From positions 806,001-870,000 of the forward strand of contig NZ_CP047650.1 in the NCBI RefSeq assembly GCF_009906855.1: DNA of 64,000 bases. The letters run 5' to 3'. Shown here piece after piece: positions 29,650-39,062 of this stretch. The notes below the pieces were generated by a model. That model worked only from the letters and a program-made list of their open reading frames with translations, searched no databases and was not told the DNA's origin. The position numbers and the translations under genes are program-made. How positions within the stretch are numbered: position 1 is the stretch's first letter; the number at the start of each line of letters is the position of its first letter. Origin of the DNA: Xylophilus rhododendri. Its GTDB lineage: Bacteria; Pseudomonadota; Gammaproteobacteria; Burkholderiales; Burkholderiaceae_C.

Positions 29650-30870
29650 TTAGTGCGCGGCCCACTGGATGGTGCTGATGTCGATGCCGTCCTGGAACAT
29701 TTCCCAGAGCGGCGACAGTTCACGCAGCTTGGCCACGTTGTGGCGGATGGTGGAGATCGCGTAGTCGATCTCTTCCTCGGTCGTGAAACGGCCGATGGTC
29801 ATGCGCAGGCTGCTGTGCGCCAGCTCGTCGCTGCGGCCCAGGGCGCGCAGCACATAGCTGGGCTCCAGGCTGGCCGAGGTGCAGGCCGAGCCCGAAGACA
29901 CCGCCAGGCCCTTGATGCCCATGATCAGCGACTCGCCTTCGACGAAGTTGAAGCTCATGTTCAGGTTCTGCGGCACACGGTGTTCCATGCTGCCGTTGAT
30001 GAAGACCTGTTCGATGTCCTTCAGGCCGTCGAGCAGGCGCTGCTGCAGCGCGCGCGCCTTGGCGTTCACCTCGGCCATCTCCAGCTTGATGATGCGGAAG
30101 GCCTCGCCCATGCCGACGATCTGGTGCGTGGGCAGCGTGCCCGAACGCATGCCGCGCTCGTGGCCGCCGCCGTGGATCTGCGCCTCCAGCCGCACGCGCG
30201 GCTTGCGGCGCACGTACAGGGCGCCCACGCCCTTGGGGCCGTAGGTCTTGTGCGCGGTCATGCTCATCAGGTCGACGGGCAGGGCCTTCATGTCGATGTC
30301 GACACGGCCGGTGGCCTGCGCGGCATCGACGTGGAAAAGGATGCCCTTCTCGCGGCACAGGGCGCCGATGGCGGGGATGTCCTGGATCACGCCGATCTCG
30401 TTGTTCACGAAGAGCACGCTGATCAGGATGGTGTCGGGGCGGATCGCGGCCTTCAACTTTTCCAGATCGACCAGGCCGTCTTCCTCGACATCGAGGTAGG
30501 TGGCGTCGAAGCCCTGGCGCTCCAGTTCGCGCACCGTGTCGAGCACGGCCTTGTGCTCGGTCTTGAGCGTGATCAGGTGCTTGCCCTTGCCCTTGTAGAA
30601 CTGGGCGGCGCCCTTCAGGGCCAGGTTGATCGACTCGGTGGCGCCGCTGGTCCAGACGATCTCGCGGGGGTCGGCGCCGATCAGGTCGGCGACCTGGCCG
30701 CGCGCCCGCTCGATGGCTTCTTCGGCTTCCCAGCCCCAGGCGTGGCTGCGCGAGGCTGCGTTGCCGAAGTGCTCGCGCAGCCAGGGGATCATGGCGTCGA
30801 CCACACGCGGGTCGCAGGGCGTGGTGGCGCCGTAATCGAGGTAGATCGGAAAGTGCGGGGTGATATCCAT
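29650..30870 (-). CDS. iscS: Cysteine desulfurase IscS
   Basis: A 406-residue PLP enzyme that takes sulfur from cysteine for Fe-S assembly and tRNA thiolation. The N-terminus [16 protein letters not shown] is typical. The PLP lysine is in [11 protein letters not shown], and the catalytic cysteine loop is [20 protein letters not shown]. Length matches the ~404 of E. coli IscS. A 95-bp gap separates it from iscR and contains three 12-bp tandem repeats. Confidence 0.97.
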   Translation of the reverse strand: MDITPHFPIYLDYGATTPCDPRVVDAMIPWLREHFGNAASRSHAWGWEAEEAIERARGQVADLIGADPREIVWTSGATESINLALKGAAQFYKGKGKHLITLKTEHKAVLDTVRELERQGFDATYLDVEEDGLVDLEKLKAAIRPDTILISVLFVNNEIGVIQDIPAIGALCREKGILFHVDAAQATGRVDIDMKALPVDLMSMTAHKTYGPKGVGALYVRRKPRVRLEAQIHGGGHERGMRSGTLPTHQIVGMGEAFRIIKLEMAEVNAKARALQQRLLDGLKDIEQVFINGSMEHRVPQNLNMSFNFVEGESLIMGIKGLAVSSGSACTSASLEPSYVLRALGRSDELAHSSLRMTIGRFTTEEEIDYAISTIRHNVAKLRELSPLWEMFQDGIDISTIQWAAH

Positions 30871-30885
30871 GGCAGAACTGACGTT

Positions 30886-30921
30886 AGCTGGCTGTAGAGC
30901 TGGCTATGAAGCTGGCGAAAC
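30886..30921. repeat. Three 12-bp tandem repeats in the iscR-iscS gap
   Basis: AGCTGGC recurs with an exact 12-bp period (AGCTGGCTGTAG, AGCTGGCTATGA, AGCTGGCGAAAC). On the transcribed minus strand it lies in the leader just before the iscS start. It may be a slippage repeat of no function or may affect the untranslated leader. Confidence 0.6.
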
Positions 30922-30965
30922 CAAAAGGAACGAAAGGCGGGCCCGGCATGCCGGCGCCCGCGGAC

Positions 30966-31502
30966 TCAGGATTTGGCGAAGGCGTTGCCCAGCGCGAAAA
31001 CCGAGTTCGGCGCGTTCACGCGGATCGGCTTGACCACCGGCTGGCTCGAGATGGCGCGGCGCACGGCCGGCTTGTCCTCGATCTGCACACCCTTGGCGAT
31101 CTGTTCGTCGACCAGTTTCTGCAGCGTGACCGAGTCCAGGAACTCGACCATGCGCTGGTTGAGCGATGCCCACAGCTCGTGCGTCATGCAGCGGCCGGCT
31201 TCGCCCAGGCAGTTTTCCTTGCCGCCGCATTGGGTGGCGTCGATGGGTTCGTCCACCGAGACGATGATGTCGGCCACCGTGATGTCGGCCGCCTTGCGGC
31301 CCAGGGTGTAGCCGCCGCCGGGGCCGCGGGTGGATTCCACCAGTTCGTGGCGGCGCAGCTTGCCGAAGAGCTGTTCGAGATACGACAGCGAAATCTGCTG
31401 GCGTTGGCTGATGGCAGCCAGCGTGACCGGGCCGTTGTTCTGGCGCAGGGCCAGATCGATCATCGCGGTGACCGCAAAACGGCCTTTGGTTGTGAGACGC
31501 AT
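30966..31502 (-). CDS. iscR: Fe-S cluster regulator IscR (Rrf2 family)
   Basis: A 178-residue Rrf2 regulator that senses Fe-S supply by carrying a 2Fe-2S cluster and represses the isc operon when loaded. The winged helix is MRLTTKGRFAVTAMIDLAL with QQISLSYLEQLFGKLRRHEL. The cluster ligands C-x5-C-x5-C-x2-H are intact in CGGKENCLGEAGRCMTHELW. The start at 31502 has an AGGAGC site; a longer open extension to 31604 covers only leader. It is the first gene of iscRSUA-hscBA-fdx. Confidence 0.96.
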   Translation of the reverse strand: MRLTTKGRFAVTAMIDLALRQNNGPVTLAAISQRQQISLSYLEQLFGKLRRHELVESTRGPGGGYTLGRKAADITVADIIVSVDEPIDATQCGGKENCLGEAGRCMTHELWASLNQRMVEFLDSVTLQKLVDEQIAKGVQIEDKPAVRRAISSQPVVKPIRVNAPNSVFALGNAFAKS

Positions 31503-31649
31503 GGCAAGCTCCTTGGCTATTGCACTGTATGAACACCCCGTCGGGCATGGACCCGAAGGGCACCGTCTCCACCCATTCCCTGCCGCAATCGTGCTGTTTT
31601 GCACGACGGACAGAGCCCTGCATCGTCGGGAATCGCTTTGTTGTCTTTG

Positions 31650-31670
31650 TTGAGTATTTGAATCAAGTAT
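31650..31670 (-). promoter_or_regulatory. Candidate IscR type-1 operator upstream of iscR
   Basis: On the minus strand the site reads ATACTTGATTCAAA followed by TACTCAA, with TTGA/TCAA half-sites either side of an A/T-rich centre as in IscR type-1 sites. It lies about 150 bp upstream of the iscR start, in the gap shared with the end of uvrB. This would let IscR repress its own operon. It is recognised from half-sites and position only. Confidence 0.55.
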
Positions 31671-31683
31671 AACCCAAGACCCG

Positions 31684-33831
31684 CTACTTTGGTCGGGAAT
31701 CGGCCGAAGGGGGCGTAGGAAAGGCCACCACGTTGTCGTGGCCGGAGGCGCCGAGCGCCCTTTCCTTCAGGCGCGAAAGCTGGTCTCGCAGGCGGGCGGC
31801 CTTCTCGAATTCGAGGTTGCGGGCGTGCTCCAGCATCTGCTTTTCCAGGCGTTTGATCTCGCGGGCCAGGTCCTTCTCGGACAGGTCTTCCAGCAATGTG
31901 TCGCCGCGTGTGCCGGCGTCCGCCCCCACCGCGTCGCGGCCGGCCTTCTCGCCATAGACACCGTCGATCAGCTCGCGCACCTGCTTGACCACGCTGCGCG
32001 GCACGATGCCGTGCAGCTCGTTGTGGGCGATCTGCTTCTCGCGCCGGCGCTCGGTCTCGCCGATGGCCTTGCGCATCGATTCGGTCACCCGGTCGGCGTA
32101 GAGGATGGCGCGGCCGTTCAGGTTGCGCGCGGCCCGGCCTATGGTCTGGATGAGGCTGCGTTCGGCGCGCAGGAAACCTTCCTTGTCGGCATCGAGAATG
32201 GCCACCAGGCTCACCTCCGGAATGTCCAGGCCCTCGCGCAGCAGGTTGATGCCCACCAGCACGTCGAAGGTGCCCAGGCGCAGGTCGCGCAGGATCTCCA
32301 CCCGCTCCACCGTGTCGATGTCGCTGTGCAGGTAGCGCACCTTCACGCCGTTGTCGCTGAGGTAGTCGGTGAGCTGCTCCGCCATGCGTTTGGTCAGGGT
32401 GGTGATCAGCACCCGCTCGTTCTTGTCGACGCGGATGCGGATCTCCTGCAGCACGTCGTCCACCTGGTGCGTGGCGGGCCGCACTTCCACGATGGGATCG
32501 ACCAGGCCGGTCGGCCGCACCACCTGCTCGACCACCTTGCCGGCATTGCGTTTCTCGTAGTCGGCCGGCGTGGCCGAGACGAAGACCACCTGGCGCATGC
32601 GGGTCTCGAACTCGTCGAACTTCAGCGGCCGGTTGTCCAGGGCCGAGGGCAGGCGAAAGCCGTAATCCACCAGCGTGCTCTTGCGCGCCCGGTCGCCGTT
32701 GTACATGCCGCCGAGCTGGCCGATCATGACGTGGCTCTCGTCCAGGAACATGACCGCGTCCTTGGGCAGGTAGTCGGTCAGCGTGGCCGGCGGCGCGCCG
32801 GGCGGCGAGCCCGAGAGGTGGCGCGAGTAGTTCTCGATGCCCTTGCAGTGACCGATCTCGGCCAGCATCTCCAGGTCGAAGCGGGTGCGCTGCTCCAGGC
32901 GCTGAGCTTCCACCAGCTTGCCTTCGGAGACGAAGAACTTCAGCCGCTCGCGCAGCTCCTCCTTGATCGAATCGACCGCGCTCAGCACCTTGTCGCGCGG
33001 CGTCACGTAGTGGCTGGCCGGGTAGATCACGAAACGCGGCACCTTCTGCCGCACCTTGCCGGTGAGCGGGTCGAAGAGCTGCAGCGACTCGACCTCGTCG
33101 TCGAAGAGTTCGATGCGGATCGCAAGCTCCGAATGCTCGGCCGGGAACACGTCGATGGTGTCGCCGCGCACCCGGAAGCTGCCGCGCGAGAAGTCCTGCT
33201 CGTTGCGGGTGTACTGCATGCGGATCAGCTGGGCGATGGCCTCGCGCTGGCTCTGCTTGCTGCCCACCCGCAGGATGAAACGCATCTGGGTGTAGTCCTC
33301 GGGTGCGCCTATGCCGTAGATGGCGCTGACCGAGGCCACGATGATCACGTCGCGCCGCTCCAGCACGCTCTTGGTGGCCGACAGGCGCATCTGCTCGATG
33401 TGCTCGTTGATCGCGCTGTCCTTCTCGATGAACAGGTCGCGCTGGGGCACATAGGCCTCGGGCTGGTAGTAGTCGTAGTAGCTGACGAAGTACTCGACGG
33501 CGTTCTTGGGGAAGAACTCGCGGAACTCGGCGTAGAGCTGCGCCGCCAGCGTCTTGTTGGGCGCGAAGACGATCGCCGGCCGGCCGGTGCGGGCGATCAC
33601 GTTGGCCATGGTGAAGGTCTTGCCGGAGCCGGTCACGCCCAGCAGGGTCTGGAAGACCTCACCGTCGGCTATGCCTTCGACCAGCTGGTCGATGGCCACC
33701 GGCTGGTCGCCGGCCGGCGGATAGGGCTGGTACAGCTCGAAGGGCGAGCCCTCGTACTGGATGAAGGTGCCCGGCTTATCGGTAGCGGGTGCGTCGGATG
33801 GAACTGCGGCGATGGGGGCGGTATCAGGCAT
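31684..33831 (-). CDS. uvrB: Excinuclease ABC subunit B (UvrB)
   Basis: A 715-residue damage-verifying subunit of nucleotide excision repair. It has Walker [17 protein letters not shown] (about residue 60), the beta-hairpin region [23 protein letters not shown]-type motif [19 protein letters not shown], the helicase motif [19 protein letters not shown] and [11 protein letters not shown]-terminal UVR motif ([19 protein letters not shown]) contacts UvrC. The start at 33831 gives the family N-terminus; the frame stays open to 34053 but overlaps the divergent aminotransferase. A LexA-like box lies just upstream. Confidence 0.97.
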   Translation of the reverse strand: MPDTAPIAAVPSDAPATDKPGTFIQYEGSPFELYQPYPPAGDQPVAIDQLVEGIADGEVFQTLLGVTGSGKTFTMANVIARTGRPAIVFAPNKTLAAQLYAEFREFFPKNAVEYFVSYYDYYQPEAYVPQRDLFIEKDSAINEHIEQMRLSATKSVLERRDVIIVASVSAIYGIGAPEDYTQMRFILRVGSKQSQREAIAQLIRMQYTRNEQDFSRGSFRVRGDTIDVFPAEHSELAIRIELFDDEVESLQLFDPLTGKVRQKVPRFVIYPASHYVTPRDKVLSAVDSIKEELRERLKFFVSEGKLVEAQRLEQRTRFDLEMLAEIGHCKGIENYSRHLSGSPPGAPPATLTDYLPKDAVMFLDESHVMIGQLGGMYNGDRARKSTLVDYGFRLPSALDNRPLKFDEFETRMRQVVFVSATPADYEKRNAGKVVEQVVRPTGLVDPIVEVRPATHQVDDVLQEIRIRVDKNERVLITTLTKRMAEQLTDYLSDNGVKVRYLHSDIDTVERVEILRDLRLGTFDVLVGINLLREGLDIPEVSLVAILDADKEGFLRAERSLIQTIGRAARNLNGRAILYADRVTESMRKAIGETERRREKQIAHNELHGIVPRSVVKQVRELIDGVYGEKAGRDAVGADAGTRGDTLLEDLSEKDLAREIKRLEKQMLEHARNLEFEKAARLRDQLSRLKERALGASGHDNVVAFPTPPSADSRPK

Positions 33832-33842
33832 GTTGGCAAACA

Positions 33843-33858
33843 CTGTACAGGCCGACAG
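33843..33858. promoter_or_regulatory. Candidate LexA (SOS) box
   Basis: CTGTACAGGCCGACAG fits the CTGT-N8-ACAG core of LexA operators, 12 bp upstream of the uvrB start; uvrB is a classical SOS gene. The centre is not A/T-rich, so affinity may be modest. It lies in the divergent region with the aminotransferase gene, whose possible -10 (TAAAAT) is at 33871-33876. Confidence 0.5.
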
Positions 33859-33958
33859 CCGGCCACTGGTTAAAATTCCAGATGGCCCCGGGCACCGCCG
33901 ATTCAAGCTTGCCGGCACCGGCCATCCATCCGTCTGCATCCAATAGGACTCTCCAGCC

Positions 33959-35154
33959 ATGTCTTTGTTCACCGCCGTCGAAATGGCGCCGCGCGATCCG
34001 ATCCTGGGCCTGAACGACCAGTTCAACGCCGACACCAACCCCAAGAAGGTCAACCTGGGTGTGGGCGTCTACTTCGACGACAAGGGCAAGCTGCCGCTGC
34101 TCGAGTGCGTGCAGAAGGCCGAGCAGGCCATGATGGCCGCCCCCAAGGCCCGCGGCTACCTGCCGATCGACGGCATCGCCGCCTATGACGCCGGCGTGCA
34201 GAAGCTGGTCTTCGGCGAAGGCAGCGAGCCGCTGACTTCCGGCCGCGTGGCCACCGTGCAGTGCCTGGGCGGCACCGGCGGCCTGAAGGTCGGCGCCGAC
34301 TTCCTGAAGTTCATCAGCCCCGATGCCAAGGTGCTGATCAGCGAGCCAAGCTGGGAGAACCACCGCGCGCTGTTCACCCGCGCCGGCTTCCAGGTCGATG
34401 CACACCCCTACTACGACGCTGCCAAGCGCGGCGTTGATTTCGAAGGCATGCTGGCCGCGCTGAACGCAGCCGCCGCCGGCACCATCGTCGTGCTGCACGC
34501 CTGCTGCCACAACCCGACCGGCTACGACATCACCTCGGCCCAGTGGGACCAGGTGGTCGCCGCCGTCAAGGCCAGGAACCTGGTGGCCTTCCTCGACATG
34601 GCCTACCAGGGCTTCGGCCACGGCATCGCCGAGGACGGCGCGGTGGTCGGCAAGTTCGTCGCCGCCGGCCTGACCTTCTTCGTCTCCACCTCGTTCTCCA
34701 AGAGCTTCAGCCTCTACGGCGAGCGTGTGGGCGCGCTGTCGGTGCTGTGCGCCGACAAGGCCGAGGCGGCCCGCGTGCTGTCGCAGCTCAAGATCGTCAT
34801 CCGCACCAACTACTCCAACCCGCCCACCCATGGCGGCGCGGTGGTGGCAGCGGTTCTCAACGACCCGAGCTGCGCGCCCTGTGGGAGGCCGAGCTGGCCG
34901 CCATGCGCGTGCGCATCAAGGAAACCCGCCAGAAGCTGGTCGACGGACTGAAGAAGGCCGGCGTGAAGCAGGACATGTCCTTCATCGCCGAGCAGATCGG
35001 CATGTTCAGCTACTCGGGCCTGAGCAAGGACCAGATGGTGCGCCTGCGCAGCGAGTTCGGCGTCTACGGCACCGACACCGGCCGCATGTGCGTGGCCGCC
35101 ATCAACAGCCAGAACATCGACTACGTCTGCGAAGCGATCGCCAAGGTGGCCTGA
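33959..35154 (+). pseudogene. Aromatic/aspartate aminotransferase with a single-base frameshift
   Basis: Class I aminotransferase of the AspC/TyrB type, transferring amino groups between aspartate or aromatic amino acids and 2-oxoglutarate. Frame 1 (33959-34867) runs from [20 protein letters not shown] through the PLP-lysine motif STSFSKSFSLYGERVGALS to VVAAVLNDP. The remaining ~95 residues (ELRALWEAELAAMRVRIK to the end) continue in another frame. Restoring one G after 34867 (CCG-GAG) gives an uninterrupted ~398-residue enzyme, the normal length. All catalytic sequence is present and the defect is one base, so a sequencing undercall is at least as likely as a real mutation. An AGGA site precedes the start. 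Confidence 0.88.
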
Positions 35155-35176
35155 TCCGGCCCCTTGTCAATCGGCA

Positions 35177-35206
35177 AAGCCGCCCCTTTCGGGGGCGGCT
35201 TTTTTC
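35177..35206 (+). terminator. Rho-independent terminator
   Basis: AAGCCGCCCC, loop TTTCG, GGGGCGGCTT followed by further T residues, about 20 bp after the aminotransferase stop. The 10-bp G/C-rich stem and T-run are typical. Confidence 0.9.
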
Positions 35207-35234
35207 ATGGTGCTGCCATGGTTCAACTGCTATA

Positions 35235-35248
35235 TTGCACTGCAGCAA
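35235..35248. promoter_or_regulatory. Candidate PhaR-like operator before phaZ
   Basis: TTGCACTGCAGCAA overlaps a TATATT that could serve as the -10 element and lies 18 bp before the phaZ start. TGC/GCA-rich dyads of this kind are bound by PhaR, the PHB-granule-sensing repressor of phasin and related genes. No phaR gene is in the window, so this is inference from motif and target. Confidence 0.45.
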
Positions 35249-35266
35249 AAACATCGGACAACGCCC

Positions 35267-36870
35267 ATGCTTTACCAGATCTACGAGGCGCAACGCGCGC
35301 TGATGGAGCCCTTCGCGGAGTTCGCGAACGCCGCTTCGAAGATGTTCAGCAACACGCTCAACCCGGTTGCCAAGCTGCCGCTGGCGCACCGGCTCTCGGC
35401 CACCTACGACCTGCTCTACCGCCTGGGCAAGGACTACGAGAAACCCACCTTCGGCATCCAGACCGTCTCCATCGGCGACACCGAAGTGGTGATCCATGAA
35501 GCGGTGGAGCTGACCAAACCCTTCTGCGAACTGCTGCGCTTCAAGCGCTTCACCGACGACTCGACCACGCTGGCCAAACTCAAGTCGCAGCCGGCCGTGC
35601 TGATCGTGGCGCCGCTGTCGGGCCACTACGCCACCCTGCTGCGCGACACGGTGCGCACCATGCTGCAGGACCACAAGGTCTACATCACCGACTGGAAGAA
35701 CGCCCGCACCGTGCCCCTGGCCGAAGGCGAGTTCCACCTCGACGACTATGTGAACTATGTGCAGGACTTCATCCGCCACCTGCAGGCGCAGTACGGCAAC
35801 TGCCACGTCATCAGCGTCTGCCAGCCCACCGTGCCGGTGCTGGCCGCCGTCTCGCTGATGGCCTCGCGCGGCGAGACTACGCCGCTGTCCATGACCATGA
35901 TGGGCGGCCCGATCAACGCCAAGAAGTCGCCCACCGCGGTGAACAACCTGGCGATGAACAAGAGCTACGAATGGTTCGAGAACAACGTCATCTTCCGGGT
36001 GCCGCCGGGCTTTCCCGGTGAGGGCCGGCTGGTCTACCCGGGCTTCCTGCAGCACACCGGCTTCGTGGCGATGAACCCCGATCGCCACCTGAGCAGCCAC
36101 TACGACTATTTCGAGAACCTGATGAAGGGCGACGACACCAGCGCCGAGGCCCATCGCAAGTTCTACGACGAATACAACGCCGTGCTCGACATGGACGCGG
36201 CCTACTACCTGGAGACCATCCGGGTGGTGTTCCAGGACTTCTGCCTGGTCAATGGCAACTGGGACGTGAAGAACCCCAAGGGCGTGGCCGAGCGGGTCAA
36301 GCCCGAGGCCATCGCCGGCACCGCGTTGCTGACCGTCGAAGGCGAACTCGACGACATCTCCGGCTCCGGCCAGACCGAGGCCGCGCACGACCTGTGCACC
36401 GGCATCCCGAAGGCCATGCAGAAGCATGTGGAAGTCAAGGGTGCCGGCCACTACGGCATCTTCAGCGGCCGCCGCTGGCGCGAGCTGACCTATCCCGCCG
36501 TGCGCGACTTCATCCTGAAGTACGAACCGGTGCATGAAGCTTCGCAGCCGCCGCAGCCCAAGGCCGAATCGACCGCCGCCAAGGCCGCGCCGGTCACGCC
36601 GGTGGCCCTGGCAGCCGCCAACGAGACCGTGGCCAAACCCTCGGCCGACACTCCGTCCGATGCTCCCGCAGCGGCAGCCGCCGCCAGCCAGGCCACGACC
36701 CGCTCGAAGACCACCGCCAAGCGCATCGCCGCGGTGAAAGACTCACCCAAGGCCGCGCCGCCAGCCAAGATACCAGCGCCGGCCAAGGCCGCGCGCAAAC
36801 GCGCGGCAGCCCCCGCAGCGCCGCCCCTCAGGCCGCCGCGCCCGCGCCGCGCAAGAGGGCCGCAGCCTGA
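35267..36870 (+). CDS. phaZ: Intracellular poly(3-hydroxybutyrate) depolymerase; 3' tail probably frameshifted
   Basis: PhaZ-type depolymerase that mobilises native PHB granules for carbon and energy. Residues ~1-420 are the alpha/beta-hydrolase; the nucleophile is a cysteine in the lipase-box-like SVCQPTVP, typical of this family. HYGIFSGRRWRE near residue 395 carries the likely catalytic histidine. A low-complexity Ala/Lys/Pro tail follows, as in phasin-like granule-binding ends. As sequenced, the frame misses its stop and would run over rsxB to 37525. Adding one C to the C4 run at 36824-36827 restores QAAAPAPRKRAAA and a TGA at 36868-36870, giving 534 residues. Coordinates use that corrected end. 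Confidence 0.9.
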
Positions 36871-36887
36871 GCCTTACGCCGACCGAC

Positions 36888-37499
36888 ATGCAGGACAGCC
36901 GCCAGGCGCTGGCCGCTCGCCTGGACGCGGCCCTGCCGCAGACCCAGTGCACCCGCTGCGGCTATCCCGACTGCGCCGCCTACGCCCACGCCATCGCCTT
37001 CGAAGCAGCAGCCGTCAACCGCTGCCCGCCCGGCGGCCAGGAAGGCGTGGCACGGCTGGCCGCCATCGCCCGCACCGAGGTGCTGCCGCTCGATGCCGAC
37101 TGCGGCGCCGAGGCCCCGCGCCAGCTCGCCGTGATCGACCCGGCCTGGTGCATCGGCTGCACCCTCTGCCTGGACGCCTGCCCCACCGACGCCATCCTGG
37201 GCGCCAACAAACGCATGCACACCGTGATCGACCTGCATTGCACCGGCTGCGAGCTGTGCGTGCCGGCCTGCCCGGTGGACTGCATCGCGCTGGAGAACGC
37301 CTCGGGCGAACGCAGCGGCTGGCAGGCCTGGTCGCAGCAGCAGGCCGAGACCGCCCTGCAGCGCTACCGCCTGCACCAGGCGCGCAAGAGCCCGCCACCG
37401 CCACCGGCCGCCCCCACCGAAGCCGAGGGTGCCGGCGACCGCAAGCGCTCCGCCGTGGAAGCCGCCCTGGCACGGGCACGCGCCCGGCGCCAGCCGTAA
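36888..37499 (+). CDS. rsxB: RsxB/RnfB-like iron-sulfur electron-transfer protein
   Basis: A 203-residue ferredoxin-like protein related to the B subunit of Rnf/Rsx complexes. An N-terminal Fe-S domain has TQCTRCGYPDCAAYAHAI and a distal NRCPPGG. Two 4Fe-4S motifs follow: CIGCTLCLDACP and CTGCELCVPACPVDC. The membrane helix of full RnfB is missing and no other rnf genes are nearby, so it is a solo version, as is common in Burkholderiales; its partner is unknown. The C-terminus is Pro- and Arg-rich. It begins 17 bp after the corrected phaZ stop. Confidence 0.9.
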   Translation: MQDSRQALAARLDAALPQTQCTRCGYPDCAAYAHAIAFEAAAVNRCPPGGQEGVARLAAIARTEVLPLDADCGAEAPRQLAVIDPAWCIGCTLCLDACPTDAILGANKRMHTVIDLHCTGCELCVPACPVDCIALENASGERSGWQAWSQQQAETALQRYRLHQARKSPPPPPAAPTEAEGAGDRKRSAVEAALARARARRQP

Positions 37500-37521
37500 G
37501 ACGCGGCCAACGCCCCGGCTC

Positions 37522-37851
37522 TTAGCCGGTCTTCAACTCCAGATGCTTGCGGGCCTGGTGGGCCTCCTGGCGAAGCGCCTCCACCGCCACATGCTCGGCA
37601 CCCGCCTCCGCCTGCCCGTGCGAGGCCTGGTCCGCCAGCGCCAGATCGTGGGCTGCCGCATCGACCTCGCCCTTGCCGATCTTCAGCAGGGCGTGGCGGA
37701 TCTTGGCGGCATGCCAGGGGTCCATGGTGTGGCCGGTCGCGCCTTCCAGGTAGCGGTCGATCATGCCGAGCAGGGCCAGCAGTTGCTCCTGCGGCGCGAG
37801 GGCTTCGAATTGTTCCGCGGAAATCGCGCTGTCGGTGAGGCGTCGGGTCAT
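37522..37851 (-). CDS. Hypothetical protein
   Basis: A 109-residue soluble, helical protein that I do not recognise. It contains SAEQFEALAPQEQLLALLGMIDRYL and KIRHALLKIGKGEVDAAAHDLALAD in two stretches, and ends in a charged helix with EALRQEAHQARKHLELK. The start at 37851 follows a GGAG site with 7-bp spacing; the frame is open further upstream but over low-complexity sequence. It is convergent with rsxB, and a CCGGCT-CTT-AGCCGG hairpin spans the junction. Confidence 0.65.
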   Translation of the reverse strand: MTRRLTDSAISAEQFEALAPQEQLLALLGMIDRYLEGATGHTMDPWHAAKIRHALLKIGKGEVDAAAHDLALADQASHGQAEAGAEHVAVEALRQEAHQARKHLELKTG

Positions 37852-38056
37852 GGCTTGCTCCATCCAGTAAGAGGCCCAGTATGGCCCGGCCGAGCCCCGC
37901 TGCCCGGGCGCGGGCCGCTGCCAGAGGAGCAGCCCCGGCCTGCCTCCGAAGACATAGCCGTTCGATCCATGGCCGCCAGCGTCAGGCGGGTGCGCTGCAC
38001 GTACGGCGTCTTGCGCACGGGTCCGATCAGCCATTGGAAGGACAGGAACCGCAAGC

Positions 38057-39055
38057 TCAATCGACCTTGGCGCCCGAGATCTTCACGGCGCGGGCGAACT
38101 TCACCGTCTCCTCGGCGATATAGGTCCTGAAGGCCGCCGGCGGCATGGTCACCGATTCGCCGCCCAGCGCCGCCATCTGGCTTTTGACCTCCGGCTTGGT
38201 CCAATGCAGCGCGATCGTCTTGTGGAGCTGCTCGACGATCTCCGGCGGCACACCCCTGGGCGCCACCAGGCCGACCCAGGCGGCGACGTCGAAGGAGGTG
38301 CCGCTCAGCTCCGCGATGGAGGCGATGGCGGGCGTGAGGCTTGAGCGCTCGCGGGTGGTCACCGCCAGCACCCGCAGCTTGCCGGCGGCCATATTGGGCA
38401 GGATGGCCGGGCCGGTATCGACGATGGCCGGCACCTGCCCGGCCATCACGTCGCTCACCGCCTGGCCGCTGCCGCGATAGGGCACATGCAGCAGGAACAG
38501 GCCGAACTGGCTCTTGATGAGCTCCATCGTCAGGTGGCTGGTGACCCCGTTGCCCGCCGAGGCGTAGTCGTACTTGCCCGGGCTGGCCTTCACCAGCTTC
38601 AGGAACTCGTCGAAGGTTTTGGCCGGAAAGGACGGGTTGACCGCCAGGTACAGCGGCAGCCGCACCAGCATCGAGACCGGTTCCAGGTCCTTCTCCGGCG
38701 CATAGGGCAGCTTGGCATACAGGCTGGGATTGACCGACAGCGGGCCGCTGGAGCTGACCAGCAGGGTGTAGCCATCGGGCGCGGCGCGTATCGCCTCGAC
38801 CGTGCCGTTGATGCCGCCGGCGCCGGGCCGGTTCTCCACCACCACCGGCTGGCCCAGCGCGTCCTGCAGCACCTTGCCGAGCATGCGGGCGATGACGTCG
38901 GTGGCCTGGCCGGGCGGGAAACCGACGATCAGGCGGATCGGCCTGTCCGGATAGGCGGCTTGGGCGGCACCGCTGCCCAGCGCGGCCCATACGGCAGCCA
39001 GCGCCATGGCGGACGCGGCCAGGTGGCGAGTCCAGCGCTCGAGGAGCTTGTTCAT
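38057..39055 (-). CDS. Bug-type tripartite tricarboxylate transporter receptor
   Basis: A 332-residue periplasmic solute-binding protein of the Bug/TctC family, which captures carboxylates, amides or related compounds. A signal peptide (about 1-29, ending AAQAA) is followed by the family start YPDRPIRLIVGFPPGQATDVIAR and VVVENRPGAGG. The ligand-contact loop region YASAGNGVTSHLTMELIK is present. The start at 39055 gives the best signal peptide. Only 7 bp separate it from the MaoC gene upstream, so it appears to be the last gene of the acyl-CoA operon. No TctA/TctB genes are nearby. Confidence 0.93.
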   Translation of the reverse strand: MNKLLERWTRHLAASAMALAAVWAALGSGAAQAAYPDRPIRLIVGFPPGQATDVIARMLGKVLQDALGQPVVVENRPGAGGINGTVEAIRAAPDGYTLLVSSSGPLSVNPSLYAKLPYAPEKDLEPVSMLVRLPLYLAVNPSFPAKTFDEFLKLVKASPGKYDYASAGNGVTSHLTMELIKSQFGLFLLHVPYRGSGQAVSDVMAGQVPAIVDTGPAILPNMAAGKLRVLAVTTRERSSLTPAIASIAELSGTSFDVAAWVGLVAPRGVPPEIVEQLHKTIALHWTKPEVKSQMAALGGESVTMPPAAFRTYIAEETVKFARAVKISGAKVD

Positions 39056-39062
39056 GGCCGCC

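Noticed and set aside
36871..37525. Continuation of phaZ over rsxB as a 772-residue protein
   Set aside because: The extension reads the well-conserved ferredoxin gene in a wrong frame; a one-base correction gives a natural stop before rsxB.
37515..37529. CCGGCT-CTT-AGCCGG hairpin between rsxB and the convergent hypothetical gene
   Set aside because: Short stem and no T-run on either strand, so not called a terminator.
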